A stretch of 64,000 nt of DNA from Flavobacterium fluviale (GTDB lineage: Bacteria; Bacteroidota; Bacteroidia; Flavobacteriales; Flavobacteriaceae), in contig NZ_CP030261.1 of assembly GCF_003312915.1 (NCBI RefSeq), forward strand, positions 372,001 through 436,000, in the 5' to 3' direction. Below, piece after piece: positions 1-9,657 of this stretch. The notes under the pieces were generated by a model. The model was given only the letters and a program-made list of their open reading frames with translations. It searched no databases and had not been told where the DNA came from. A program made the position numbers and the translations under genes. Position 1 is the stretch's first letter; the number at the start of each line of letters is the position of its first letter.

Positions 1-524
1 ATTCCTCTTGCAATGGTTGATATTACAATATTTGAATCTCCAATCTGCTTATATATATAGAAATTTGTAGTATCTCCTTCCATTGTTGAGCTTAGCGCAA
101 AAATAATCTCAATCACTTTCCCAGATTTTACTTTATCAACCAAAGTCGAAATATTCAGCTGATTTGGTCCTACTCCTTCAATTGGTGATATCTTTCCTCC
201 CAAAACATGGTAAATACCTTTAAATTGTCCTGTATTTTCAATCGCCATTACATCTCGAATATCTTCAACCACACAGATTGTCTCATGATTTCTGAGGACA
301 TTGGCGCATATATCACACGTTTTAGTATCTGAAATGTTATGACAGCTTTCGCAAAATTTAATATCCTCCCGCATATTTAACAATGCTTGAGATAAAAAAG
401 ACGTCTGTTCCTTAGGCTGTTTTAACAGATGCAACACCAATCGAAGTGCTGTTCTCTTACCAATACCAGGCAATTGCGACATTTCGCTGACCGCTTTTTC
501 GATTAATTTTGATGAAAATTCCAT
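1..524 (-). CDS. recR: Recombination protein RecR, partial (3' end outside window)
   Basis: RecR acts with RecF and RecO to load RecA at gapped DNA. Reading the minus strand from ATG at 524 gives an open frame to the left edge beginning [20 protein letters not shown]. Visible parts are the N-terminal helix-hairpin-helix ([12 protein letters not shown]), a four-cysteine zinc finger (FCESCHN then CDICANV), and the start of the Toprim domain ([14 protein letters not shown]). About 174 codons of roughly 200 are present, so only the C-terminus is missing. A TAnnTTTG box lies at 530-537, almost touching the start codon. Confidence 0.95.
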   Translation of the reverse strand, partial: MEFSSKLIEKAVSEMSQLPGIGKRTALRLVLHLLKQPKEQTSFLSQALLNMREDIKFCESCHNISDTKTCDICANVLRNHETICVVEDIRDVMAIENTGQFKGIYHVLGGKISPIEGVGPNQLNISTLVDKVKSGKVIEIIFALSSTMEGDTTNFYIYKQIGDSNIVISTIARG

Positions 525-529
525 GACGA

Positions 530-537
530 CAAAAGTA
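530..537 (-). promoter_or_regulatory. -7 promoter box of recR (TACTTTTG)
   Basis: Exact match to the Bacteroidota TAnnTTTG element on the minus strand. Its final G is 6 nt before the recR ATG, so transcription would start at or next to the start codon. I see no TTTG at the -33 position. Confidence 0.5.
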
Positions 538-691
538 ATACTTTTAATGGTTAAGCGAGCATTGGCGTAATTAAATTCAACACTCTTAAGTATTGATTTC
601 AATCAAAAAATAAGATTTAAAATTCTATTAAAATCTCACAGCACAACAACTTCTTTTAACCATTTTTAAAATCAGATTAAAAGGTTTTTTT

Positions 692-1057
692 TTAATATTG
701 ACTTGTAGCCAACAAAACTAAAGTACAAGCTACTTCAACCTGAATATCATTTAATTCTAATAACTGATACAATTCTGGATTTTCGGTACCCGGATTAAAA
801 ATAACCCTTTTAGGTTTTGCTTCGATAATGTAATTATAATAATCTCTTTGACGTCCAGGATTTAGATACAGAGTTATCGTATCGATATTTTTAACTGGTA
901 TTGCTTTAGTTTGAATTTTTACTCCCGCAACTTCTCCAACTTTTTGCCCTATCGCCAAAACTGAATGTCCTTTTCCAACCAACATATTTACAGCTCTATA
1001 AGAATAACGCTCTGGATTTGTTGATGCACCTATAACTAATGTTTTTTTACTTTTCAT
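692..1057 (-). CDS. CoA-binding domain protein (YccU-like)
   Basis: A 121-residue single-domain protein with a Rossmann-like CoA-binding fold. The N-terminus KTLVIGASTNPERYSY is the typical phosphate-binding beta-alpha segment, and PKRVIFNPGTENPEL is the second signature of the family. The length fits the small stand-alone members (about 120-140 residues). Their biochemical role is not established, although they bind coenzyme A or similar nucleotides in structural studies. It lies alone between recR and the oppositely oriented marC. A TAnnTTTG box lies 19 nt upstream of the start. Confidence 0.85.
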   Translation of the reverse strand: MKSKKTLVIGASTNPERYSYRAVNMLVGKGHSVLAIGQKVGEVAGVKIQTKAIPVKNIDTITLYLNPGRQRDYYNYIIEAKPKRVIFNPGTENPELYQLLELNDIQVEVACTLVLLATSQY

Positions 1058-1075
1058 TATTTTAATTTAGAAATG

Positions 1076-1083
1076 CAAAAGTA
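1076..1083 (-). promoter_or_regulatory. -7 promoter box of the CoA-binding protein gene (TACTTTTG)
   Basis: Exact TAnnTTTG match on the minus strand, ending 19 nt before the ATG at 1057. No convincing -33 TTTG. Confidence 0.5.
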
Positions 1084-1212
1084 ATCAAAAAGAACGATTT
1101 AATCTTTATGTATTTGATTCATAATCTGTAGCAATTAAAACATTATCCTAACATTATTTCAATCAAAAAACATTAAAAAATAACTACTTTTACTTTATTA
1201 ACCCAAACCAAT

Positions 1213-1842
1213 ATGGAATTATTCATTTATTTATTTGCTGCTTTATTCTCTGTCCTAAACCCAATTGGAACTGTACCCATTTTTGTCGGCCTTACTCAAC
1301 ATGACTCACAAAAAGAACGCTCCCGAATCTCTCTTTGGACTGCCATTAATGTTTTTATAATATTATTAGTTTCCTATTTCATTGGTCAATATGTATTGAC
1401 TTTTTTTGGAATCAGTATTGATGCTTTAAGAATTGCCGGCGGAATTGTTATTGTAAACTCTGGTTTTTCGCTGCTCTCAGGAAAATTCAATAAAAAACGA
1501 GGAATCAATAAAAAAATTGAAAATGAAGCACAACAAAGAAATGACATTGCTCTAACGCCTTTAGCAATTCCAATGCTTGCTGGCCCAGGATCTATGTCAC
1601 TTTTAATTGCTTTTTATCAAGAACATCATGAAATACACGAAATAATAATTTCATCATTGGCCATTTTAGCAATTGCAGTCTCAATTTTTGTAATTCTAAA
1701 AAGTGCTCATTATTTAGCCAGAATTTTAGGAGCTTCTGGAATTGTTGCTATTTCTAGAATTGTGGGTTTTATAGTTATTTCTATCGGAATTCAATATATT
1801 GTTAGTTCAATAGTAAATATCATCAAAGGAAATTTGATGTAA
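1213..1842 (+). CDS. MarC family integral membrane protein
   Basis: A 209-residue membrane protein of the MarC/UPF0056 family. The N-terminal segment with NPIGTVPIFVGLT is the family signature. About six hydrophobic segments can be seen, around residues 1-22, 40-60, 65-85, 115-135, 140-160 and 180-200. The central cytoplasmic stretch (about 88-112) is Lys/Glu-rich. The family is widespread and was historically linked to multiple antibiotic resistance, a link later questioned, so substrate and role remain unknown. Monocistronic, followed by a strong hairpin terminator. Confidence 0.9.
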   Translation: MELFIYLFAALFSVLNPIGTVPIFVGLTQHDSQKERSRISLWTAINVFIILLVSYFIGQYVLTFFGISIDALRIAGGIVIVNSGFSLLSGKFNKKRGINKKIENEAQQRNDIALTPLAIPMLAGPGSMSLLIAFYQEHHEIHEIIISSLAILAIAVSIFVILKSAHYLARILGASGIVAISRIVGFIVISIGIQYIVSSIVNIIKGNLM

Positions 1843-1856
1843 AATAATTAATAAAC

Positions 1857-1900
1857 AAAAAAGGGATAAATCACAATTTTTTATGATTTATCCCTTTTTT
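1857..1900. terminator. Bidirectional intrinsic terminator between marC and ctlX
   Basis: A long inverted repeat with arms at 1857-1873 and 1884-1900 (aagggataaatca / tgatttatccctt at the core), A-rich on one flank and T-rich on the other. It sits between convergent genes and can serve both strands. Confidence 0.9.
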
Positions 1901-1920
1901 ATTTACGACATTTTATATCT

Positions 1921-2856
1921 CTAACTTCTAGGCAAGAAAACTTCAGCCATCATGCATCTTGCACTTCCACCGCCGCAAGCCTCAATTGTATCAAGACTTG
2001 AACTTAAAATTTCGGCATGATTTTCTAATTGAGCAATTTGCTTAGAAGTTAAACTTTGATGCGCCGACGCACTCATGACAATATAGCGCTTATCATCGTT
2101 TCCTCTAACTTCTAACATATTTCCAGCAAAATTATTTACTTGAGCTTCGGTTATTAAAATGATTTCTTTTTGATCTTGTTTAAGATTATCCAAAACCATT
2201 TTACGTTCTTTTTTATCATCAATAGAATCGGCACAAATAACAGCAAAAGTTTCACCCAAACACATCATTACATTCGTATGATAAATAAGTTTACGCTCTC
2301 CATCAACTGTTTGAAAAGCTTCAAAAATAACTGGAGCATAATCAAAATCTTCACAGAATTCTATAAATAACTCTTCGTCTGCTCTTGGAGATAATGCACA
2401 GTAAGCTTTTCCGTTTGCTCTATCCAACAATAAACTTCCTGTTCCTTCTAAGAAAATACCATCTTCTTCTGCAGAAGTATAATCCATTATATTAGTAATC
2501 TCAAATCCTTTTTCTTCTAAAGTATCTAAAATGTCTTCGCGACGTTCTTGACGGCGATTTTCAGCAAACATTGGATAAAGGGCAACATCACCATTTTCAT
2601 GAAACGAAACCCAATTGTTTGGAAAAATACTATCTGGAGTATCGGTTTCCAAACTATCCTCTATAACCGTAACATCCACACCAACAGCTCTCAGTTTTTC
2701 AACGAAAGCATCAAATTCTTGCTGGGCTTTAGCATTTACAGTACTTGGCAATAATCCGTCTAGTACTTTTTGGTAATAATTATTTACAGCCGTCTGCTCA
2801 TTCATTCTAAAAGCAACTGGACGAATCATTACGATTGCATTTGTTGTTTGTCTCAT
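1921..2856 (-). CDS. ctlX: Citrulline utilization hydrolase CtlX-type (guanidine-modifying superfamily)
   Basis: A 311-residue alpha/beta-propeller enzyme of the amidinotransferase/deiminase superfamily. Members named CtlX are thought to hydrolyse L-citrulline to ornithine, ammonia and CO2. The catalytic set is visible: acidic residue Glu137 in FLEGTGSLLLD, His193 in IYHTNVMM, and nucleophilic Cys301 in GGGSARCMMAEVFLP. The N-terminal MIRPVAFRMNEQTA and TPDSIFPNNW are typical of the CtlX subgroup. It follows the related gene at 2922-3836 by 65 bp in the same direction, so the two are probably co-transcribed. I assign the subgroup with good confidence, but the substrate is inferred. Confidence 0.85.
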   Translation of the reverse strand: MRQTTNAIVMIRPVAFRMNEQTAVNNYYQKVLDGLLPSTVNAKAQQEFDAFVEKLRAVGVDVTVIEDSLETDTPDSIFPNNWVSFHENGDVALYPMFAENRRQERREDILDTLEEKGFEITNIMDYTSAEEDGIFLEGTGSLLLDRANGKAYCALSPRADEELFIEFCEDFDYAPVIFEAFQTVDGERKLIYHTNVMMCLGETFAVICADSIDDKKERKMVLDNLKQDQKEIILITEAQVNNFAGNMLEVRGNDDKRYIVMSASAHQSLTSKQIAQLENHAEILSSSLDTIEACGGGSARCMMAEVFLPRS

Positions 2857-2866
2857 TTTATTTATT

Positions 2867-2916
2867 TTTTGTTTCAGGTTTCAAGTTTTTATCGTTAAAT
2901 CTGAAACTTAAAACTT
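2867..2916. repeat. Degenerate palindromic intergenic repeat (GTTTCAGGTTTCAAG family)
   Basis: In the 65 bp between two co-oriented genes, gtttcaggtttcaagttttt (2871-2890) faces ctgaaacttaaaact (2901-2915) as an imperfect inverted repeat. The same words recur at 51726-51802 and 60164-60217. Confidence 0.6.
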
Positions 2917-2921
2917 ATTTT

Positions 2922-3836
2922 CTAGTCTCTAATTAATGGAAGGGTTGAGCATCTCAATAAACCTTCTTGCTTTGCAATTTCAGCATACGGAATTTCTTCT
3001 ACAGTAAATCCGTTTGAACGAAGCCAATTATTTAATCGGGTAAAATTTTTCTCAGAAACCACTACATCTTTATCAATCGAAAATACATTTGAAAACATAT
3101 TATACATTTCTTCTCTCTCGATATGAAATAAATTTTCTTTCCCAAATAAATTTACCAAATACAAATAATCTGCTTCTTCACGAAAACCTCTCTTGTAGAT
3201 TATTCCTTTGTCTTTTCCAACCGGCTGAAAACAGCAGTCTAAGTGTAATGCATTGTCGCGGGCTTCTAATTTGGATTTAACCAGATCAAATTCTTTTACA
3301 ATTTTATTCGGAAACAATTCTTTTAGAAAATTGACACCATGCATATTTGTTCTTGCAGTTATATAATCTTTGTAATCGCTTCCTTTATAAGTACCAATAA
3401 AGACATGATCATTCCAAAGCATAACGTCACCACCTTCAATATGAACTTCTTCTGGTGGTCGTACGACTTTTAAAGGATCTATTTGATCAATTACGTATTG
3501 AATTGCATCCAATTCACGTTCGCGATCTGGTAAAATATTAGATTTAATAAAAATATCATCAATTACAAATCCAATATCTCTTGCAAAAATCTGATTGTAG
3601 TTTTCTATCAATTCGGGGCGATAAACAGTTACATCATACTTTTGAAACACAGCATTAAAAGCATCCATTTCAGCAACCATATCTTTTTCGATAGGATATG
3701 TTCCTGCCTTAATATGTTCCAATGATTTAGGATCGTAGGCTTCATCTAATGATGGAGTTGGCCCATTATGAACGGCAGAACCCAAAACTACAGCGCGCAG
3801 TCTTGACGTTTCGTTCTTTACATTTAATTGCAACAT
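2922..3836 (-). CDS. Amidinotransferase / dimethylarginine dimethylaminohydrolase-like protein
   Basis: A 304-residue member of the guanidine-modifying superfamily (arginine deiminase, DDAH, glycine amidinotransferase). Key residues are Glu134 with Gly-Gly-Asp (IEGGDVM, 133-139), His198 in DNALHLDCCF, and Cys296 in LLRCSTLPL. FARDIGFVIDD (84-94) matches the substrate-carboxylate/guanidine pocket region. It may act on arginine or a methylated arginine, giving citrulline for the neighbouring CtlX; this coupling is an inference. Glycine amidinotransferase-like activity is an alternative. Its -7 promoter box overlaps the T-run of the upstream gltA terminator. Confidence 0.8.
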   Translation of the reverse strand: MLQLNVKNETSRLRAVVLGSAVHNGPTPSLDEAYDPKSLEHIKAGTYPIEKDMVAEMDAFNAVFQKYDVTVYRPELIENYNQIFARDIGFVIDDIFIKSNILPDRERELDAIQYVIDQIDPLKVVRPPEEVHIEGGDVMLWNDHVFIGTYKGSDYKDYITARTNMHGVNFLKELFPNKIVKEFDLVKSKLEARDNALHLDCCFQPVGKDKGIIYKRGFREEADYLYLVNLFGKENLFHIEREEMYNMFSNVFSIDKDVVVSEKNFTRLNNWLRSNGFTVEEIPYAEIAKQEGLLRCSTLPLIRD

Positions 3837-3855
3837 AACTTTATTATATTTTGGA

Positions 3856-3863
3856 CAAAGATA
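3856..3863 (-). promoter_or_regulatory. -7 promoter box (TATCTTTG) overlapping the gltA terminator tail
   Basis: Exact TAnnTTTG match, 20 nt before the ATG at 3836 on the minus strand. The box lies within the T-rich tail of the gltA terminator hairpin. Confidence 0.55.
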
Positions 3864-3866
3864 AAA

Positions 3867-3892
3867 AAAGCTTCACAGTTAAGTGAAGCTTT
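3867..3892 (-). terminator. Intrinsic terminator of gltA
   Basis: Perfect 10-bp stem (3867-3876 with 3883-3892, aaagcttcac / gtgaagcttt), 6-nt loop, followed on the minus strand by a run of T. It lies just beyond the gltA stop codon. Confidence 0.9.
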
Positions 3893-3898
3893 AGTTTT

Positions 3899-5176
3899 TT
3901 ATTTATTCGACTTAAAGTCTCTTAAAGGATGTCCTGTATAAACTTGTCTTGGTCTTCCAATTGGCTCCTTGTTTTCACGCATTTCTTTCCATTGTGCGAT
4001 CCAGCCTGGTAATCTTCCAATTGCGAACATAACAGTAAACATATCCGTTGGAATTCCTAATGCTCTGTAAATAATTCCAGAGTAGAAATCAACGTTTGGA
4101 TATAAGTTTCTCGATTTGAAGTAATCATCTTCAAGAGCTGCTGCTTCTAATTTTTTAGCAATTTCTAAAATCGGATCTTCAACACCTAAAGTTTCTAATA
4201 CTTCCTTAGCTGCTTTTTTGATGATTTTTGCTCTTGGATCAAAGTTTTTATAAACTCTGTGACCGAATCCCATTAAACGGAATGGGTCATTTTTGTCTTT
4301 TGCTTTCGCCAAAAATTTATCCGTATCACCTCCGTCTTTGTTAATTTCTTCTAACATTTCAAGAACTGCCTGATTTGCTCCACCATGAAGAGGCCCCCAC
4401 AGTGCAGAAACTCCTGCAGAAATTGAAGCAAATAATCCAGCGTGAGAAGAACCTACCATTCTTACCGTAGACGTAGAGCAGTTTTGTTCGTGATCTGCAT
4501 GAAGAATAAATAATTTATCTAAAGCATCCACAACTACAGGATTAGCTGCGTAAGGTCCAGTTGGTAATTTAAACATTAACTGCATGAAATTATCAACATA
4601 ACCAGTTGTGTTATCATAATAATTCAATGGATACCCCATAGATTTTCTATATGTCCATGTAGCAATTACAAGAAATTTACCCATTGTTTTACAAATGGCT
4701 TCGTACATTTCTTTTTCGTTATCAACATTTACAGCTTTAGGATTAAATGCTGTTAAAGCACTTGTTAAAGCAGATAAAACGCCCATTGGGTGAGCTGTTT
4801 TTGGAAAACCATCTATGATATTTTTCATCTCTTCGTTTACCAAAGTATGTTTTTTAATACCATTTTCAAACTGCTCTAATTCTTGAGCTGTTGGTAATTC
4901 TCCAAAAATCAAAAGATAAGACACTTCTAAAAAGTTAGCTTTTTCTGCCAAATCTTCGATTGAATATCCTCTGTAACGTAAAATTCCTAATTCTCCATCA
5001 AGGAAAGTGATTTCGCTTTTACAAGATCCAGAATTTTTATAACCTGGGTCAATTGTAATAAAACCAGTTAAATCACGTAATTTGTTAATATCGATAGCTG
5101 ATTCGTTTTCACTTCCTGTGATTACCGGAAGTTCAATCTTTTTACCATCTATTTCTAATGTAGCTATTTTTGACAT
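3899..5176 (-). CDS. gltA: Citrate synthase
   Basis: Condenses acetyl-CoA and oxaloacetate to citrate, the entry step of the TCA cycle. The catalytic residues are visible: His229 in HADHEQN, His264 in GPLHGGANQA, His306 in GFGHRVYK, and the acidic residue in YPNVDFYSG. The N-terminal beta-rich domain (residues 1-60, with GSCKSEITFLDGE) marks the longer Gram-negative GltA type. I chose ATG at 5176 (MSKIATLEIDGKK, 425 residues), which matches homologues; an in-frame ATG at 5215 would add 13 residues resembling untranslated leader. Its own terminator follows. Confidence 0.96.
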   Translation of the reverse strand: MSKIATLEIDGKKIELPVITGSENESAIDINKLRDLTGFITIDPGYKNSGSCKSEITFLDGELGILRYRGYSIEDLAEKANFLEVSYLLIFGELPTAQELEQFENGIKKHTLVNEEMKNIIDGFPKTAHPMGVLSALTSALTAFNPKAVNVDNEKEMYEAICKTMGKFLVIATWTYRKSMGYPLNYYDNTTGYVDNFMQLMFKLPTGPYAANPVVVDALDKLFILHADHEQNCSTSTVRMVGSSHAGLFASISAGVSALWGPLHGGANQAVLEMLEEINKDGGDTDKFLAKAKDKNDPFRLMGFGHRVYKNFDPRAKIIKKAAKEVLETLGVEDPILEIAKKLEAAALEDDYFKSRNLYPNVDFYSGIIYRALGIPTDMFTVMFAIGRLPGWIAQWKEMRENKEPIGRPRQVYTGHPLRDFKSNK

Positions 5177-5212
5177 AATATTTTGGAAATAATTCTTTAA
5201 ATAATAATTTAC

Positions 5213-5220
5213 CAAATCTA
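5213..5220 (-). promoter_or_regulatory. -7 promoter box of gltA (TAGATTTG)
   Basis: Exact TAnnTTTG match, 37 nt upstream of the chosen gltA ATG. It lies inside the longer alternative reading frame, which supports the shorter start. No clear -33 TTTG. Confidence 0.45.
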
Positions 5221-5270
5221 ATGAATTTAAGACTAATTAAAAAAAGAATACTGCTATGAATTTGTTAAAA

Positions 5271-5310
5271 GTCCAAAAAAAAAACCATCTGCAAAAACAG
5301 ATGGTTTCTT
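5271..5310 (-). terminator. Intrinsic terminator of eno
   Basis: Perfect 10-bp stem, aaaccatctg (5281-5290) with cagatggttt (5297-5306), 6-nt loop. The A-run at 5271-5280 gives a T-run on the minus strand directly after the stem. Confidence 0.92.
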
Positions 5311-5332
5311 TTTCAATATATAACTTTTACAA

Positions 5333-6637
<1,305 letters not shown>

Positions 6638-6726
6638 TTATTAATAAATTATATTTTTTTTCCGAAATTATAAAAATATTTAATACTATAAACGCATTTT
6701 AGTTATTAAACACCTTTATTTATTAA

Positions 6727-7845
6727 CTACATCGTTTTAGACCCAGCAAGTTTAATATTCTCAACAAACTGATCAAACAAGTATGAAGAATCATGCGGTC
6801 CCGGGCTAGCTTCTGGATGATATTGCACTGAGAAACAATTCTTATTCTTCATTCTCATTCCAGCAACCGTATCATCATTTAAGTGTATATGTGTAAGCTC
6901 TAATTCGGGATGACCTTCTAAAGCTTCTCTTTTTACAGCAAAACCATGATTTTGAGAAGTAATTTCACCTTTGCCTGTAATAAGATTTTTCACTGGATGA
7001 TTAATACCTCTGTGTCCGCCAAACATTTTATAAGTTTTCACTCCATTAGCAAGTGCAATTATCTGATGCCCTAAACAAATACCAAATAAAGGTTTATCAT
7101 CAGCAATAATTCTTTTTGCTACTTCGATCGCACCAAAAAGCGGATCAGGATCTCCAGGTCCGTTTGACAAGAAATAACCATCAGGATTAAATCCAGTTAA
7201 ATCTTCGTAGGTTGAGTCGTATGGAAAAACTTTAATGTAACAATCTCTTTTTGCAAGATTTCTTAGAATATTCTTTTTAATTCCAAGATCAAGTGCCGAA
7301 ATTTTATATGTAGCACTTTCATCTCCTACGAAATAAGGTTCTTTTGTAGAAACTTTTGAAGCCAATTCAAGTCCTTCCATATCAGGAACATTTGCTAACT
7401 CTTTTTTCAAGTCTTCCACAGAAGTTCCATCTGTACAGATAACCGCATTCATAGCTCCATTATCACGAATATAACTAACAAGAGCTCTTGTATCAACATC
7501 AGAAATACAAATAAGATTTTGTTTTGCAAAATAATCCTCTAAGCTTCCAGAAGCACCTTCTCTAGAATAGTTAAAGCTAAAGTTTTTACAAACTAAACCG
7601 GCAATTTTAACACTCTCTGACTCGACTTCTAAGTCATTGATCCCGTAATTACCTATATGCGGATTAGTAGTAACCATTATTTGTCCGAAATAAGAAGGAT
7701 CAGTAAAAATTTCCTGATATCCCGTCATTCCAGTATTAAAACAAACCTCACCAAAAGTTTTACCGCTGATTCCGATAGACTTTCCGTGAAAAATTGTTCC
7801 ATCACTAAGTAATAAAATGGCGCTTTTTCGTGTTGTGTATTTCAT
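6727..7845 (-). CDS. carA: Carbamoyl-phosphate synthase small (glutaminase) subunit
   Basis: Supplies ammonia from glutamine to CarB for carbamoyl phosphate, the precursor of pyrimidines and arginine. The 372 residues comprise the N-terminal CPSase small-subunit domain (about 8-140) and a class I glutamine amidotransferase domain. The catalytic triad is visible: Cys257 in LFGICLGHQ, His343 and Glu345 in SVQYHPEASPGPHDS. The SNGPGDP motif (227-233) is also typical. No carB is present in the window, so the large subunit must be encoded elsewhere. Confidence 0.97.
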   Translation of the reverse strand: MKYTTRKSAILLLSDGTIFHGKSIGISGKTFGEVCFNTGMTGYQEIFTDPSYFGQIMVTTNPHIGNYGINDLEVESESVKIAGLVCKNFSFNYSREGASGSLEDYFAKQNLICISDVDTRALVSYIRDNGAMNAVICTDGTSVEDLKKELANVPDMEGLELASKVSTKEPYFVGDESATYKISALDLGIKKNILRNLAKRDCYIKVFPYDSTYEDLTGFNPDGYFLSNGPGDPDPLFGAIEVAKRIIADDKPLFGICLGHQIIALANGVKTYKMFGGHRGINHPVKNLITGKGEITSQNHGFAVKREALEGHPELELTHIHLNDDTVAGMRMKNKNCFSVQYHPEASPGPHDSSYLFDQFVENIKLAGSKTM

Positions 7846-8025
7846 TATTTAATTTGTATTGTTTTTTATTCAAGTTATAAAACCAAAATTGTGGCTTTAA
7901 ATGTAATTAGAAATTTTGCAAATTTACTTCTTTAAAGAAGCGCATCCAAGATTTTTTAAAACTTTCACTCATAAAAATAAAACCTATTATTTTAAATATG
8001 TTACACTTTTAGATTTTAAAAAATC

Positions 8026-8062
8026 AAAAAAAAAGGATAAACTAAAAATTAGTTTATCCTTT
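8026..8062 (-). terminator. Intrinsic terminator of the S10-spc-alpha operon
   Basis: Perfect 13-bp stem (aaaggataaacta at 8032-8044 with its complement at 8050-8062), 5-nt loop, preceded on the plus strand by an A-run that becomes a T-run after the stem on the minus strand. Lies 27 bp after the rplQ stop. Confidence 0.92.
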
Positions 8063-8089
8063 AATATTATAGAATGATTACTTTCATAA

Positions 8090-8581
8090 TTATTCAGAAG
8101 CTTCAGTAGTCGTTTCTGATTCAGCAGCAGGAGCTTCTGGAGCAGCAGTTTCAGCTTTTTTAGCTTTACCACCACGACGGCTTTTTGCTTTTTTAACTTC
8201 TTTTTTACCTCCGTTGTAAAGCTCATTGAAATCAACTAGTTCGATCATTGCCATATCAGCATTATCCCCTAAACGATTTCCAACTTTAATGATACGAGTG
8301 TATCCACCTGGACGGTCTCCAACTTTAGCAGCCACATCTCTGAACAAGTCAGTTACAGCGTATTTGCTACGTAAGTATGCAAAAACAATACGACGATTGT
8401 GAGTCGTATCTTCTTTTGATTTTGTGATTAAAGGCTCAACGAATTGTTTAAGCGCTTTAGCTTTAGCAACAGTAGTGTTAATACGTTTGTGCTCAATAAG
8501 AGAACAAGCCATATTAGCCAACATAGCTTTTCTATGCCCAGTCTGTCTGCTTAAGTGGTTGAATTTTTTTCCGTGTCTCAT
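8090..8581 (-). CDS. rplQ: 50S ribosomal protein L17
   Basis: L17 sits near the exit of the peptide tunnel. The conserved core is residues 1-120 ([20 protein letters not shown], then [19 protein letters not shown] and [17 protein letters not shown]). Beyond it, residues about 124-163 form a tail that is first Lys/Arg-rich and then Ala/Glu/Thr-rich, longer than the enterobacterial protein (about 127 residues) and probably disordered. Last gene of the operon, followed by the operon terminator. The 62-bp gap to rpoA carries a possible hairpin. Confidence 0.97.
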   Translation of the reverse strand: MRHGKKFNHLSRQTGHRKAMLANMACSLIEHKRINTTVAKAKALKQFVEPLITKSKEDTTHNRRIVFAYLRSKYAVTDLFRDVAAKVGDRPGGYTRIIKVGNRLGDNADMAMIELVDFNELYNGGKKEVKKAKSRRGGKAKKAETAAPEAPAAESETTTEASE

Positions 8582-8597
8582 GACGTGTTTTTTTTAT

Positions 8598-8639
8598 CTT
8601 CATCTTGCTGCAATCCACTATGGAGAGCAAAATATGAAG
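8598..8639 (-). promoter_or_regulatory. Possible hairpin between rpoA and rplQ
   Basis: Nested inverted repeats: CTTCAT (8598-8603) with ATGAAG (8634-8639), and TTGCT (8605-8609) with AGCAA (8626-8630). There is no T-run after it, so a terminator is unlikely. It could be an RNA signal in the rplQ leader, but the pairing is short. Confidence 0.3.
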
Positions 8640-8643
8640 TAAA

Positions 8644-9636
8644 TTATTCTTTATCTAATTTGTATTTAGCTAAATCCATTCCGAAAGTTAAATTCTTCAC
8701 TGCAACAAGTTCATCAAGTTCAGTTAAAGATTTTTTACCAAAATTACGGAATTTCATTAGGTCATTTTTATTGAACGATACTAAATCACCAAGTGTATCA
8801 ACTTCAGCCGCTTTCAAGCAATTTAATGCTCTCACAGATAAATCCATATCAACAAGCTTAGTTTTAAGCAATTGTCTCATATGCAATGACTCTTCATCAT
8901 ACGATTCTGTTTGTGCAATTTCGTCAGCCTCAAGTGTAATTCTTTCATCAGAAAACAACATGAAATGGTGAATTAAAACTTTAGCAGCTTCAGTAAGAGC
9001 ATCTTTTGGATTAATAGATCCATCAGTTTTAATTTCAAAAACCAATTTTTCGTAATCTGTTTTTTGCTCTACACGGAAATTTTCGATTGCATATTTTACA
9101 TTTTTTACCGGAGTAAAAATAGAATCTGTAAAAATCGTTCCAATTGCAGCATTTTGTTTTTTGTTCTCCTCAGCAGGAACGTATCCTCTACCTTTTTCGA
9201 TTGTTAAATCGAAGTTCAATTTGATTTTAGAATCTAAATTACAGATAACAAGGTCTGGATTCAAAACTTGAAAACCTGAGATAAATTTTTGAAAATCACC
9301 TGCTGTTAATTGATCTTTACCAGAAACAGAAATAGTAACTGATTCATTATCGATATCTTCAATTTGACGCTTGAAACGTACTTGTTTCAGATTAAGGATA
9401 ATTTCGGTAACATCTTCAACAACACCTGAAATAGTAGAAAACTCATGATCTACACCTTCGATACGAACAGATGTAATTGCATAACCTTCTAATGCTGAAA
9501 GCAAAACTCTTCTAAGTGCATTACCAACTGTCAATCCGTAACCAGGTTCTAAAGGTCTAAATTCGAATTTACCTTCAAAATCGGTTGAATCGATCATGAT
9601 AACTTTATCGGGCTTTTGAAAATTAAATATTGCCAT
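8644..9636 (-). CDS. rpoA: DNA-directed RNA polymerase subunit alpha
   Basis: Scaffold for RNA polymerase assembly. At 330 residues it has the usual layout: N-terminal dimerisation domain to about 230, a linker, and the C-terminal DNA-binding domain (about 250-315). The C-terminal DNA contacts are kept: Arg and Asn in [12 protein letters not shown] (equivalents of E. coli R265 and N268) and the FGKKSL helix-capping motif. UP-element recognition is therefore chemically possible. It follows rpsD by 21 bp, and its order after rpsD and before rplQ is the standard alpha operon. Confidence 0.98.
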   Translation of the reverse strand: MAIFNFQKPDKVIMIDSTDFEGKFEFRPLEPGYGLTVGNALRRVLLSALEGYAITSVRIEGVDHEFSTISGVVEDVTEIILNLKQVRFKRQIEDIDNESVTISVSGKDQLTAGDFQKFISGFQVLNPDLVICNLDSKIKLNFDLTIEKGRGYVPAEENKKQNAAIGTIFTDSIFTPVKNVKYAIENFRVEQKTDYEKLVFEIKTDGSINPKDALTEAAKVLIHHFMLFSDERITLEADEIAQTESYDEESLHMRQLLKTKLVDMDLSVRALNCLKAAEVDTLGDLVSFNKNDLMKFRNFGKKSLTELDELVAVKNLTFGMDLAKYKLDKE

Positions 9637-9657
9637 AAATTTCGACTAAGTCAATTA

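Noticed and set aside
651..692. Possible hairpin aacc...ggtt with T-run before 692
   Set aside because: The T-run is on the plus strand but no plus-strand gene precedes it. The stem is short and almost all A-T, so I do not call it a terminator.
7987..8235. 82-residue minus-strand Lys/Leu-rich frame at the 3' end of rplQ
   Set aside because: A frame-shifted reading of the Lys-rich rplQ tail running through the operon terminator; not a gene.
8555..8971. 138-residue plus-strand frame opposite rplQ/rpoA
   Set aside because: Antisense shadow of rpoA. Low-complexity Ser/Phe-rich translation and no promoter box.
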